Shown here: piece after piece, positions 16,452-25,790 of the stretch
Numbering within the stretch: the first letter of the stretch is position 1
Layout of the letters: the number at the start of each line of letters is the position of its first letter
Position numbers and translations under genes: made by a program
The notes under the pieces: model-generated
What the model was told of the DNA's origin: nothing
Database searches by the model: none
The model's input: only the letters and a program-made list of their open reading frames with translations
Origin: Kordiimonas aestuarii
Lineage (GTDB): Bacteria; Pseudomonadota; Alphaproteobacteria; Sphingomonadales; Kordiimonadaceae
Reading direction: 5' to 3'
Length of the DNA: 64,000 nt
Assembly: GCF_025574465.1 (NCBI RefSeq)
Contig: NZ_JAOBPP010000018.1
Coordinates: forward strand, 1-64,000

Positions 16452-17651
16452 ATGTTTAATAAAGCAAAATTCGCTTTGCTGATGGTGCTCGTTACCGTCA
16501 GCACTTCTATCGCTTTCGCTGAAGCTGATGAAAGCAAAATTCCAGAACCATTCAGGGGCGAACGTAAAGGTTCGCCTATCCAGATCACCTATAACGACTG
16601 GACAAAAATTCTCCGTTCGACCGTTGTTGACGCCGGAGAATCGGACCGCAGTTCAGCATCGGCGCCCAAGCCGGAAATTGGCACGCGCACGGTGCGCGGC
16701 AATACGAGCTCCACACGCAACGAAGGAAACCGCATCGTTTTTGAAGCCTATACGGATGAAAAGAATATTGCGATCGTCCGCAAGATCCGTGCTGAGCTGG
16801 AGGCGCTGCCCGGCGAAGTTCCGATGCGGGAGTGGACCAAAAACGAGCAACTCGCCTATTGGCTCAACCTCTATAACATCACCCTGATCGATCTTATCGC
16901 ACAAGAATTCCCGACACGCAGTCTTAAAAAGCTTGCGCAAGGCAAGGATTCGCTATGGAACAAAAAGGTGTTGAAGGTCTCGGATGTAAATCTCTCCCTG
17001 AACGATATCCATGACATTCTCGTCTACAAATGGGATAGCACTATTGTCATGTACGGCCTGTTCCAGGGATATGTCGGGGGTCCGAGTATCCGGCGTACTG
17101 CCTATACCGGTGAAACCGTTCACAGAGCCCTTGTGGACAACGCCAAGGAATTTGTGAACTCCAACCGCGGCATGCGTCTTAAAGGGTCCACACTGCTGAT
17201 TTCCGAGTACTACAAGGACAACAAGGCCTTGTTCCCGAACTGGAAAGAGGACCTGAAGAAACATTTCATAAGCCTGACGGAATACGGCATGCATGACCGT
17301 ATCCGGGCTGCCAAGAAGATCAAGGCAACCACCGATGATTATTTCATTGCGGATCTCTATGGCGGCAGCACACGCCATGGCACCGCATTGGCAACCAACC
17401 GCGCCGCCCTTAATGACGCTTTCATTCGGGTAAACTCGGGCCAAAGCGCGGGCAACGCCTCCATGGGCATTGGGTCCTTCACAATGGAAACATATGCAGA
17501 CTTCGGCAAAGACCCGGTCGAGATGCGCTTCCCGCCTCATGTTCGGGATTACATCTATCAGATGCGTAAGAACAAGGCGCTCAAAAAGGGAGAGGTCGAC
17601 GTTGAGGAAATCGACGACGGTTCAAGTGAACCCTCCGAGCCCCCTCAGTGA
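16452..17651 (+). CDS. Exported DUF547-domain protein, copy 1
   Basis: A 399-residue protein with a signal peptide (MFNKAKFALLMVLVTVSTSIAFA, cut near residue 23). The DUF547 (PF04784) core lies at about 120-260, recognised by NEQLAYWLNLYN, LSLNDIHDILVYKW and a Gly-Gly-Pro segment. The family has a papain-like fold in some predictions, but no activity is established. The C-terminus is acidic. It is the first of three tandem paralogues that share the N-terminal block (IPEPFRGE..GSPI, SDRSSASAP, TRTVRGNTSSTRNEGNR) almost word for word. A G9 tract forms its ribosome binding site. It probably acts in the periplasm; the role is unknown. Confidence 0.85.
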   Translation: MFNKAKFALLMVLVTVSTSIAFAEADESKIPEPFRGERKGSPIQITYNDWTKILRSTVVDAGESDRSSASAPKPEIGTRTVRGNTSSTRNEGNRIVFEAYTDEKNIAIVRKIRAELEALPGEVPMREWTKNEQLAYWLNLYNITLIDLIAQEFPTRSLKKLAQGKDSLWNKKVLKVSDVNLSLNDIHDILVYKWDSTIVMYGLFQGYVGGPSIRRTAYTGETVHRALVDNAKEFVNSNRGMRLKGSTLLISEYYKDNKALFPNWKEDLKKHFISLTEYGMHDRIRAAKKIKATTDDYFIADLYGGSTRHGTALATNRAALNDAFIRVNSGQSAGNASMGIGSFTMETYADFGKDPVEMRFPPHVRDYIYQMRKNKALKKGEVDVEEIDDGSSEPSEPPQ

Positions 17652-17677
17652 CGTTAGAATAGAAGTGAAGGGTATTT

Positions 17678-18955
17678 ATGTTTGGAAACGTGAAAAAGCT
17701 GCTTCTCACAGCAGCACTGGCGGGTGGCGTATTGTCGCCCGCTCTCATGGCCGACGAGGATAATATCCCCGAAGAGTTCCGGGGAGCCACGCCGGGCTCG
17801 CCACTTGAAATCAGGTATGATGATTGGTCCGCGATCCTGCAGGCAACCGTTCTTGACGCCGGTATGTCAGACCGCTCTTCCGCTGGGGACGTTCGTGCTG
17901 AACTCGGCACACGTACCATCAGGGGCAATAGCAGCAGTACGCGCAATGAAGGTAACCGGCTGGCGTTCCCCGCTTTTGCAGATCACCCGGACAACCTCAA
18001 AGTGGTGGCGGAGATTAAAGCGGAGCTTGAGGCCCTGCCAGACCAGATACCTCTCAAATACTGGTCCAGGAACGAGCAAATGGCCTATTGGCTCAACCTG
18101 CACAACATTGCGCTCATCGAAGAACTGGCTCAGGAATATCCAATCAAATCCCTGAAGAAACTACAGTCCGGTTCTCGGAAAAATCCCGGCCTTTGGGATA
18201 GGAAGGTCGTTACCGTTGCCGGTCACCCTCTTTCCCTTAACAATATTCATGAATTGCTGGTTGAAAAATGGGATACGACCTTGGTGATGTATGGCATGTT
18301 CCAAGGATATGTGGGCGGACCAAGCATCCCGAGCGAAGCCTTTACGGGGGCCACTGTTCACAAGTTGCTTGTTGCCAATGCCCGCGAGTTTGTCAACTCC
18401 AACAGAGGGATGCGGCTGCGCGGCAACACCTTGCAAATCTCTGAATATTACAAAGAAAACAGGGCTCTGTTCCCCGACTGGGAAGAAGACCTGAAAAACC
18501 ACTTCGTTAGCTTGACCAACTACAGCCTGCATGACCGTATCCGGAATGCCAGAAAAATCAAAGCAACCACTGACGACTATTACATCGCCGACCTATATGG
18601 CGGCACACGCAGCAACGGCAGCGCCGTCGCCAGCAACCGGGCGGCCTTGAATGACATGCTGGTTGGCGTAAACTCCGGGCAGTTCGTGCCAACGGGACCG
18701 GGGGGTGACACAAGCGGCGCCAGCGCGACACCAAGTGTAAACCAGCCCACAGGTGGCAGCCCCAGCACGGGTGAAGTAACGCTTGGCATTGCTGCGTTTA
18801 CCATGGAATCATACGGCAACTTCCGTAAGGCAGACATTGACCTGCGCTTCCCCCCGCACGTCATGGAATATATCGACCATGTGCGTAAAGCTCGCGCGGC
18901 CCGCGAAGGACACGTTGACGTGGAAGATGTGACAGACGACAACAGTAAACAGTAA
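17678..18955 (+). CDS. Exported DUF547-domain protein, copy 2
   Basis: The 425-residue paralogue of the preceding gene, 26 bp downstream and surely co-transcribed. The signal peptide is at about 1-24 (LLLTAALAGGVLSPALMA). The DUF547 core shows NEQMAYWLNLHN and LSLNNIHELLVEKW. It differs from its neighbours by a Gly/Ser/Thr/Pro-rich insert at about 330-365 (VPTGPGGDTSGASATPSVN and following), which looks like a flexible linker grown by low-complexity expansion. The end is again acidic (HVDVEDVTDDNS). Function is unknown. Confidence 0.85.
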   Translation: MFGNVKKLLLTAALAGGVLSPALMADEDNIPEEFRGATPGSPLEIRYDDWSAILQATVLDAGMSDRSSAGDVRAELGTRTIRGNSSSTRNEGNRLAFPAFADHPDNLKVVAEIKAELEALPDQIPLKYWSRNEQMAYWLNLHNIALIEELAQEYPIKSLKKLQSGSRKNPGLWDRKVVTVAGHPLSLNNIHELLVEKWDTTLVMYGMFQGYVGGPSIPSEAFTGATVHKLLVANAREFVNSNRGMRLRGNTLQISEYYKENRALFPDWEEDLKNHFVSLTNYSLHDRIRNARKIKATTDDYYIADLYGGTRSNGSAVASNRAALNDMLVGVNSGQFVPTGPGGDTSGASATPSVNQPTGGSPSTGEVTLGIAAFTMESYGNFRKADIDLRFPPHVMEYIDHVRKARAAREGHVDVEDVTDDNSKQ

Positions 18956-18980
18956 AAGCAAAGCATTAAACAGACAGGAG

Positions 18981-20201
18981 ATGGCATTGCTTAAGGTAAT
19001 CCGGACCCGGCTAACGGCGATATTGCTGATGAGTGGTTTATTCGCAGCTGTAACCGCAGCTGACGAGAAAAACATCCCTGAGCCCTTCCGCGGGGAAACC
19101 AAAGGGTCGCCCATCGAAATTCGGTATGACGACTGGAACGCTATCCTGGACATGACGGTCATTGATGCCGGTACATCAGACAGGTCGGCGGCGTCCGCCC
19201 CGCGCCCTGAAATCGGCACACGGTCGGTGCGTGGTAACACCAGCAGCACCAGAAACGAAGGCAACCGCATTGCCTTCCCGGCTTTTGCCGACTATGAGGA
19301 AAACCTGAAAATCCTTGAGACGATCAAGACGGAGCTTGAAGCACTCCCCGACCAGGCTCCCTTGCGTCTGTGGACCAAAAATGAGCAGCTTGCCTACTGG
19401 CTCAACCTCTACAATATCTCGATCATTATCCAGCTGACAAAAGAATACCCGGTGAAATCGCTGCGCGACCTTCATGAAGGCTCACGCAAGGAGCCTTCTC
19501 TTTGGGACCAGAAGTTGATGAAAGTAGCGAACATCGACCTGTCATTGAATGATGTACACAACATCCTCGTTGAAAAATGGGACAGCACGATTGTGATGTA
19601 TGGCCTGTTCCAAGGCTATGTTGGTGGCCCCAGCATTCAGGATCAAGCCTATACCGGACGGACGGTTCACAAGCTACTGATCGAAAACGCCAAGGAATTT
19701 GTCAATTCCAACCGTGGTATGCGCCCAAAGGGCTCAACCCTTCACATTTCCGAGTATTATAAAGAGAATAAAAAACTGTTTCCTGACTGGGAAGAGGACC
19801 TGAAGAAGCACTTCATCAGCTTAACCGAGTTTAGTTGGCATGATCGCATCCGTGGGGCAAAACGCATCAAAGCCACCACTGACGACTATTACATCGCAGA
19901 CCTGTATGCCGGCTCATCCAGCAAAGGCACAGCTTCCGCTTCCAACCCTGCGGCCCTCACCACAGCCTTGGTCAGTTCAAACGACGGGGCGGCGCAAATA
20001 CTGCCGGGTGTCAACTTTGGTATTGGCGACTGGAACCTCGACACCTACGCCAACTATCAACTGGCCCCGATCGAAAGCCGCTTTCCCGAGTATGTCACCG
20101 AATACATTCAGAAAATGCGCAAGAACAAATCCTTGCGTCCCGGCAATGTTGATGTTGAGGAAGTCGAAAGCGAAGACGACAAAAAGGATCGCAATAACTG
20201 A
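18981..20201 (+). CDS. Exported DUF547-domain protein, copy 3
   Basis: The 406-residue third paralogue, 25 bp after copy 2, with AGGAG ahead of its ATG. The N-terminus (VIRTRLTAILLMSGLFAAVTA) is a signal peptide. The core motifs are NEQLAYWLNLYNISI and LSLNDVHNILVEKW, and the tail is Glu/Asp/Lys-rich. It is closer to copy 1 than to copy 2 in the shared N-terminal block. Retention of three full-length copies suggests dosage or slightly different partners rather than decay. The LysR gene begins 44 bp downstream on the same strand and may be read through. Confidence 0.85.
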   Translation: MALLKVIRTRLTAILLMSGLFAAVTAADEKNIPEPFRGETKGSPIEIRYDDWNAILDMTVIDAGTSDRSAASAPRPEIGTRSVRGNTSSTRNEGNRIAFPAFADYEENLKILETIKTELEALPDQAPLRLWTKNEQLAYWLNLYNISIIIQLTKEYPVKSLRDLHEGSRKEPSLWDQKLMKVANIDLSLNDVHNILVEKWDSTIVMYGLFQGYVGGPSIQDQAYTGRTVHKLLIENAKEFVNSNRGMRPKGSTLHISEYYKENKKLFPDWEEDLKKHFISLTEFSWHDRIRGAKRIKATTDDYYIADLYAGSSSKGTASASNPAALTTALVSSNDGAAQILPGVNFGIGDWNLDTYANYQLAPIESRFPEYVTEYIQKMRKNKSLRPGNVDVEEVESEDDKKDRNN

Positions 20202-20245
20202 TCTTCTGGCTTTGCGAAGGCCGCTTCATCGCGTAGACAGGATCT

Positions 20246-21142
20246 ATGTTTGACTGGAATGACCTTCGGTATTTTCTGGAACTGGCGCGCCGCGGCAAAC
20301 TTGCGGCGGCAGCCCTCCGGCTCGGGGTCGACCACACCACGGTGGCGCGCCGCATAGCCGCCTTGGAAAATCAGCTTGGCGTCTCACTTTTTGATCGGGA
20401 AAACCGCGCGTATCTTATCAATGAGAACGGACGGCGGCTGCTTGCCCATGCGGAAAAAATGGAAGCAGGCTCGCTGGCTCTGATGGACGAAATCGCCCCG
20501 GAACTGGGCGGCCCTACCGGGACTGTTCGCCTAGCCACGCCAGAGGCCTTTGGCAGCCAGTTTCTTGCCCGCCATTGCATGAGTTTTCATAACCACAACC
20601 CCGGCATAACCCTTGAGCTTGTCGCAGAAACACGCTCCCTGAACTTCAGCCGCCGCGACGCGGACGCAGCAATAACCTTGGCCCCCCCCAGCCACGGCCG
20701 CGTTGTCTCGGAAAAAATTGCTGACTACCGACTTCGCCTGTACGCCGCGCCGAGCTACCTGCAGCGACATCCGCCCATCGTGCGCCTGCCTGACCTCAGG
20801 CACCATCATTTCATCTGGTATGTGGAAGACCTTCTGCCGCTACCTGAACTGCAGATGCTCGACAAGGCGATCACAGATCCGCATGTCATTTTCCGAACCA
20901 CAAGTGTCACCGGACAGGCCCATGCAGCAGAAGCTGGCCTCGGCATAGCACTTTTGCCCTGTTACCTTGCCGACAGAATGAAAGGGCTCACCACCGTACT
21001 GCCGAATGAGTTGTCGATTTTGAGGGATCTTTGGCTTGTAACACACGCGGAGCTTCGACCCGAACCTCACATAGACAGGGTCTGCCAGTTCCTCACTACG
21101 CTTGTAGCGTCTGAGCGCCGCGCGCTGCTTGGCGCAGGTTAG
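20246..21142 (+). CDS. LysR-family transcriptional regulator
   Basis: A 298-residue LTTR. The N-terminal winged helix-turn-helix (WNDLRYFLELARRGKLAAAA, then GVDHTTVARRIAALENQLG) is at about 3-60, and the substrate-binding domain at about 88-290 (GTVRLATPEAFG, then AGLGIALLPCYLADRM). It is of the type often annotated as controlling metabolic genes in alphaproteobacteria. It lies after the DUF547 genes on the same strand and converges on an exported unknown gene 9 bp away. The effector and targets cannot be read from the sequence. Confidence 0.88.
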   Translation: MFDWNDLRYFLELARRGKLAAAALRLGVDHTTVARRIAALENQLGVSLFDRENRAYLINENGRRLLAHAEKMEAGSLALMDEIAPELGGPTGTVRLATPEAFGSQFLARHCMSFHNHNPGITLELVAETRSLNFSRRDADAAITLAPPSHGRVVSEKIADYRLRLYAAPSYLQRHPPIVRLPDLRHHHFIWYVEDLLPLPELQMLDKAITDPHVIFRTTSVTGQAHAAEAGLGIALLPCYLADRMKGLTTVLPNELSILRDLWLVTHAELRPEPHIDRVCQFLTTLVASERRALLGAG

Positions 21143-21150
21143 TCACCCAT

Positions 21151-21945
21151 TCATTCGGTGTTTGCCGGAAGGTATCTACCGTGACCTGTCTTGCGAAACA
21201 GATTGCACAGCGGCGTAAGATTACGTCCGCAGGTCAGGCGTTCTTCCCTCGTTGCAATTTCCGCCAAAAAGCCTTCCGGTTCATTGCCAAAAACGCTCAG
21301 GAGGTTATAACAACGTTGCGGCATCAACGGGTTACCCCAGGCGTCGGATGCCTTTTCACACAGGTCCAATGCCTCAAGGGCGATGTCGTAGCGAGCGTGC
21401 AGGCTGTTCAACTGCGCCAGCTTGATCATTGACGAGCCCAACAACGCGAGAAGATGTCGGTTGTTTTCACCCGGCAGCAGGTCTTGGCCTGCCTTGATAT
21501 ACTCAACCGTGGGTTCGACCTCCCCTTTTTCGACAGCCCTTATCGTATCAGTGGCCACACGAATAAAATCATCAACTCTGTCTTTCTGCTCCAACGACGC
21601 TTCGATTTCGTCCATCAATGCAATCCGGCGGGCTTTGCTGGAAAAATAGGGGCTGCGCTCAGCGAGGCTCAGAGCGAGAAACCGCCACATATCCTGATCG
21701 CCTTTTTCCCAAAGCAGGCTTTTGAGTTGTTTCAACTCCACCGGCGCTGTACGGGTGCGCGACACCAACTTGTCGTGCAAAGCTTGTGCATCATTACAAT
21801 ATGACGGCCAGTTTCTGGCACCCGCAGACGCACCAAGGCAACTCTGTTCAGGAAACGGCGGTGCTTTCGCAATGTCCTGGGCCCGCAGCGTCTGAGAGGT
21901 GACCTGCACCAGAATACAAACAACAACAAACTTAAAGCCGCTCAC
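21151..21945 (-). CDS. Exported protein of unknown function, alpha-helical repeats likely
   Basis: 264 residues with an N-terminal signal peptide (FKFVVVCILVQVTSQTLRAQ). The mature part holds several Cys residues (SCLGASAG, YCNDA, DLCEKASD, RCYNLLS, TCGRNL, LCNLF), suggesting disulphides in the periplasm. The rest is helical with an even, TPR/SEL1-like character, but no canonical repeat could be aligned. It lies 24 bp downstream of the histidine kinase in the same direction, so it may be its periplasmic partner or simply co-expressed. No family was recognised. Confidence 0.6.
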   Translation of the reverse strand: MSGFKFVVVCILVQVTSQTLRAQDIAKAPPFPEQSCLGASAGARNWPSYCNDAQALHDKLVSRTRTAPVELKQLKSLLWEKGDQDMWRFLALSLAERSPYFSSKARRIALMDEIEASLEQKDRVDDFIRVATDTIRAVEKGEVEPTVEYIKAGQDLLPGENNRHLLALLGSSMIKLAQLNSLHARYDIALEALDLCEKASDAWGNPLMPQRCYNLLSVFGNEPEGFLAEIATREERLTCGRNLTPLCNLFRKTGHGRYLPANTE

Positions 21946-21969
21946 CCTATACCCCCGATCACCAGCATC

Positions 21970-23082
21970 TTATTCAGCAGCCTTACTCAGATTTCGGGAA
22001 AGGGGGAATTTCAGGCATACGCTGGTGCCCTTGCCTTTCTCGCTTTCAATAAAGATTTCACCACCGTGCAACTGAATGAAAGTTCGTACAAGCGACAAAC
22101 CAAGGCCCGTGCCCTCGTGGCTCCGGGTCATGACGCTTTCGATCTGGCCAAATGGCTCAAGCGCGACCGTGATTTCTTCTTGGTGCATGCCTTCGCCTGT
22201 GTCTTTGACGATAAGCGCATAACATCCATCGGGCATGAGAAGCGAAGCCGCCATGATCGTACCACCTGGCTTGGTGAATTTAATAGCGTTGGAAAGCAGG
22301 TTCAGGATCATCTGCTTAACAATGCGACGGTCAGCCCATAGATACTGATCTTTGGCAATCTGACGCTCAAGCAACAACCCCTTGTCGCGGGCGTTGAACT
22401 CGACAATAGGAAGGCATTCCTCAAGCAAGTCGCCAAGATAGAATTCTTCCTCGTCAAGGTCCAGCTTACCGGCCTCAACCTTTGCAAGGTCAAGGATATC
22501 GCTGATGATATCCAGGAGCAGCTTCCCGCTGCGGTGTATGAGGTGGCTGTACTCCTCATACCTGCGCTCACCAAGCCGTCCGAACACCTGCATGTTCATC
22601 ACTTCCGAAAACCCGATAATAGCGTTCAGGGGCGTCCTGAGCTCATGGCTCATTTTGGCAAGGAACTCCGTCTTGGCCCGGCTTGCACGCTCGGCCTCCT
22701 CGACCGCATATTGCAATTGCTGGGTTCTGCGCCGCAGTTCCGCTTCAGCGGCCTTGCGGCGCTTGACTTCTTCCTCCCATAACAGCGAGACCTTGAACCA
22801 GCGTGATAGGCCAAGTGCGGTCAGGAAAAGGCCCGGCACATAGCCAAAAACTGCCACAAGCAGGTTCCAGGCATCCTTGCTTGCCATGGCATCCATGTGA
22901 GGTTTCAGGGCTGTTTCCTCAAGGTAATCGACAAACGCCGCTGCGCACAAGAAGAGCGACCCAAGCAGAATAAGTTTCAGGCCACGGTCAAGGCCTGTCA
23001 GCCGCCGCACCTTTGCAAGCAGCGTGAGCGGCACCAACAGGACACCAATCAGGATAAGCAGATCCGCGTGAACGATGCCCAT
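21970..23082 (-). CDS. Membrane-bound sensor histidine kinase
   Basis: About 370 residues from the ATG at 23082, which follows AAGGAGA; a reading 30 codons longer has no good ribosome binding site. Three membrane segments (about 8-23, 36-52, 74-92) precede a coiled coil (about 100-140), then HisKA with phosphoacceptor His146 in KMSHELRTPLNAIIGFSE and an HATPase domain (NAIKFTKPGG, DTGEGM, GTGLGLSLV). The sensor part is small and almost wholly in the membrane. No response regulator is adjacent; the degenerate LuxR-type gene at 7.3 kb is too far to link. The exported unknown gene follows in the same operon. Confidence 0.9.
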   Translation of the reverse strand: MGIVHADLLILIGVLLVPLTLLAKVRRLTGLDRGLKLILLGSLFLCAAAFVDYLEETALKPHMDAMASKDAWNLLVAVFGYVPGLFLTALGLSRWFKVSLLWEEEVKRRKAAEAELRRRTQQLQYAVEEAERASRAKTEFLAKMSHELRTPLNAIIGFSEVMNMQVFGRLGERRYEEYSHLIHRSGKLLLDIISDILDLAKVEAGKLDLDEEEFYLGDLLEECLPIVEFNARDKGLLLERQIAKDQYLWADRRIVKQMILNLLSNAIKFTKPGGTIMAASLLMPDGCYALIVKDTGEGMHQEEITVALEPFGQIESVMTRSHEGTGLGLSLVRTFIQLHGGEIFIESEKGKGTSVCLKFPLSRNLSKAAE

Positions 23083-23364
23083 TATCGTCTCCTTCCAGGA
23101 GATACCAGCGTGGCTCTGTCCAACAAATTTGCCTGACTGAAAGACATAAAATCCCCAAAATTCCTCGAGCAATGCGCAATTTAAGCAAAAATGGCATGGT
23201 GCTGTCTAATGTTTCCGCATCACGAGAACATTTAGGCCGAATAATTTCACAAAACCGACAGCGCCCACATAAAATATCATATTTGAACTTTTAGTAATTG
23301 CGCCCCGTCAAAGGCTGCGGCACAAGCGAAAGAGCGAACTTTGAATGGAACCACGGACCGTAAC

Positions 23365-24390
23365 ATGCCGCGAGTGCTAAAAATCCATATGTGGCCCCTG
23401 TGGTTTCTGGCTTTGTTTGGCCAGGGCAAGTCCTTCAAAGCGAACCCCCTTATTGGCTCGCATATATTGAACAGACTCGGCCTCCATATGATCCGGGTAT
23501 TGCTGGCTCGAGCAGTTGCACATTTCCGCTGGTTGTTATTAAGTTCAAAAATGCCAAAGCTTCTGCGAAAGGCATACGCCCGCGATGGTTTTTGCATTAT
23601 CACCAATTTTCTGGATGAACACGAACTGGCCGCGATCCGGCAGGAAATTCGAACTCCCGGTGGAACCGCTCGGCAGATGATACAAGGCAACACCGCAACA
23701 CAGCGAATTCTGCTGGATGAGGCGTTCTTACAAACCCGCCCTTCCCTTAGCGCGTTGATCCACAGCGGCAGCTTTGTCGACCTCCTTGAATACGGCGCCG
23801 CCAAAGCGTGCATGCCGCTTATGTATATCCAGCGTATCCGGAACGGCCATCTTCCAGGCTCCGTAGACCCACAAAAAACAATGCACTCAGATACATTTCA
23901 CCCAACCATGAAAGCGTGGTTGTTCCTTGAAGACGTAGAGCAGAAACACGGCCCCTTCACCTATGTACGGGGTTCTCACAAACTGACAAAGGCGCGCTTC
24001 AACTGGGAATACGCCCGCTCTTGCGCAGCGGGAAAGTTACGCGACGGTTATTCCGAGAAAGGATCCTTCCGTGCCAGCCCTGATGACTTGGCCGAAATGA
24101 ACCTGCCGGAGCCAGAGGGTATTACCGCCAAGGCGGGCACTCTTGTGATTGCCAACACCAATGGGTTCCACGGCCGTGGTGACGCTGAAGACGGCGAAGG
24201 CAGGATCGAGATATGGGCATATGGTCGCCACAACCCCTTCAACCCTTTGCCGGGGTTCAATCTTAAGTTCATAAGTAATATCGAACTTTTTTTCCTGAAA
24301 GCCTATTGGCGACACAAGGACAAACAGGCTAAAAAACGAGGTGTGAAATCCAGCTGGCATTTGATTGACACCAATGAAATGCTGGATTAA
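23365..24390 (+). CDS. Phytanoyl-CoA dioxygenase (PhyH) family protein
   Basis: An Fe(II)/2-oxoglutarate-dependent dioxygenase of about 341 residues. The 2-His-1-carboxylate triad is visible: HSD in QKTMHSDTFHPTMKAWLFLEDV, and the distal His in NTNGFHGRGDAE, followed by a likely 2-oxoglutarate-binding Arg in GRIEIWAYGRHNPF. The N-terminal 60 residues (WPLWFLALFGQGKSFKANPLIG) form a conserved leader of this subgroup. The substrate is unknown. ATG 23365 is preferred over the TTG at 23341, though both have weak ribosome binding sites. It lies 29 bp upstream of glmU in the same direction. Confidence 0.8.
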   Translation: MPRVLKIHMWPLWFLALFGQGKSFKANPLIGSHILNRLGLHMIRVLLARAVAHFRWLLLSSKMPKLLRKAYARDGFCIITNFLDEHELAAIRQEIRTPGGTARQMIQGNTATQRILLDEAFLQTRPSLSALIHSGSFVDLLEYGAAKACMPLMYIQRIRNGHLPGSVDPQKTMHSDTFHPTMKAWLFLEDVEQKHGPFTYVRGSHKLTKARFNWEYARSCAAGKLRDGYSEKGSFRASPDDLAEMNLPEPEGITAKAGTLVIANTNGFHGRGDAEDGEGRIEIWAYGRHNPFNPLPGFNLKFISNIELFFLKAYWRHKDKQAKKRGVKSSWHLIDTNEMLD

Positions 24391-24419
24391 CTGCCGATCT
24401 GTCCTCTGGAGAGCCTTTT

Positions 24420-25787
24420 ATGCCAAAGCATAACGTTGCTGTTGTCATCCTTGCCGCCGGCAAAGGTACCCGGATGAAATCTGCGCGCCACAAGGTGTTG
24501 CATGAGGTTGGCGGCAAAGCAATGCTGCACCATCTGTTGGACAGTGTGCATAGCCTCGCTCCGGAAAAAACCGTCATCGTTGTTGGGGCTGAGCGTGACC
24601 AGGTTGAGGCCGCTGTCTGTGATTGCGAAATCGTTGCTCAAACGGAACAACTGGGTACGGGCCACGCTGTCATGATGGCAAGCGAAGCACTTGAGACATA
24701 TAGTGGCGATGTTCTCGTTCTATACGGCGACGTGCCTTTCATACCTTCGAACCTGATGAAAGAGATGATCCAGGTACGAGACGATGGTGGCAACACCGGC
24801 CTCGTTGTGCTCGGGTTTCGCCCTAAAGACCCGGCCAGGTATGGCAGGCTCGTAACCGCGCGGGATGGCAGCCTCGAACGCATTGTCGAATACAAGGACG
24901 CGTCAGCGGCGGAACGCGCCATTGATTTATGTAATTCCGGCATGATGCTGATCGACGGAGAAAAGCTTTTCGCATGGCTTGACCGCCTATCGAACAAAAA
25001 TGCCGCCGGTGAGTATTATCTAACTGACCTCGTTGCGGTTGCGCGGGCGGACGGGCATTCGGTGGCGGTCGTCGAAGCGGCGGAAGATGACGTTCTTGGC
25101 ATCAACAGCCGCGAAGATCTGGCTCATGCCGAAGCCCGATTTCAGCATAAGCGGCGAAAGACAGCCATGGCGGCAGGCGTAACACTCGTCGACCCCGAAA
25201 CGGTGTATTTCAGTCACGACACCCGGCTCGCCGCTGATGTAATAATTGAGCCCAACGTTTTTTTTGGCCCCGGTGTGGTCATAGAAGACAATGTCATCAT
25301 CAAGGCTTATTCGCATATCGAAGGCGCACGTATACGCGCGGGTGCCAGCGTTGGCCCCTTTGCCCGCCTGCGTCCCGGGGCGGACATCGGCCCTGAAGCA
25401 AAAATCGGCAACTTTGTCGAAGTGAAGAAGGCCAAGCTCGAGAGAGGTGTCAAAGTCAGCCATCTGTCATATATCGGTGACGCTTTTATCGGTGCTGACG
25501 CCAACATCGGTGCGGGTACCATTACCTGCAACTACGACGGTTTCCTCAAATTTGAGACCCATATTGGCGCAGGGGCCTTCATTGGCTCGAATACAGCGCT
25601 GGTAGCACCGGTGAAAATTGGCGACGGCGCCCTTGTGGCGGCCGGCAGTGTTATCACAAATAACGTGGAAAAAGACGCACTCGCTATCGCACGCGGTCAA
25701 CAATATGACAGGCCAGGTTTTGCCGCCGAGTTCCGCGCGGCACAAACGTCAAAAAAAGCGGCGCTCGACGCCAAGAAGGGAAAATAG
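24420..25787 (+). CDS. glmU: Bifunctional UDP-N-acetylglucosamine pyrophosphorylase / glucosamine-1-phosphate N-acetyltransferase
   Basis: Makes UDP-GlcNAc from glucosamine-1-phosphate, acetyl-CoA and UTP for peptidoglycan and LPS. 455 residues, full length. The N-terminal pyrophosphorylase has LAAGKGTRMKSA, EQLGTGHAVMMA and LYGDVPF. From about residue 250 a left-handed beta-helix of hexapeptide repeats carries the acetyltransferase (IGNFVEVKKAKL, GAGTITCNYDG, GSNTALVAPV). It is followed 3 bp later by glmS, so both enzymes of hexosamine supply are co-expressed. Confidence 0.97.
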   Translation: MPKHNVAVVILAAGKGTRMKSARHKVLHEVGGKAMLHHLLDSVHSLAPEKTVIVVGAERDQVEAAVCDCEIVAQTEQLGTGHAVMMASEALETYSGDVLVLYGDVPFIPSNLMKEMIQVRDDGGNTGLVVLGFRPKDPARYGRLVTARDGSLERIVEYKDASAAERAIDLCNSGMMLIDGEKLFAWLDRLSNKNAAGEYYLTDLVAVARADGHSVAVVEAAEDDVLGINSREDLAHAEARFQHKRRKTAMAAGVTLVDPETVYFSHDTRLAADVIIEPNVFFGPGVVIEDNVIIKAYSHIEGARIRAGASVGPFARLRPGADIGPEAKIGNFVEVKKAKLERGVKVSHLSYIGDAFIGADANIGAGTITCNYDGFLKFETHIGAGAFIGSNTALVAPVKIGDGALVAAGSVITNNVEKDALAIARGQQYDRPGFAAEFRAAQTSKKAALDAKKGK

Positions 25788-25790
25788 CCC

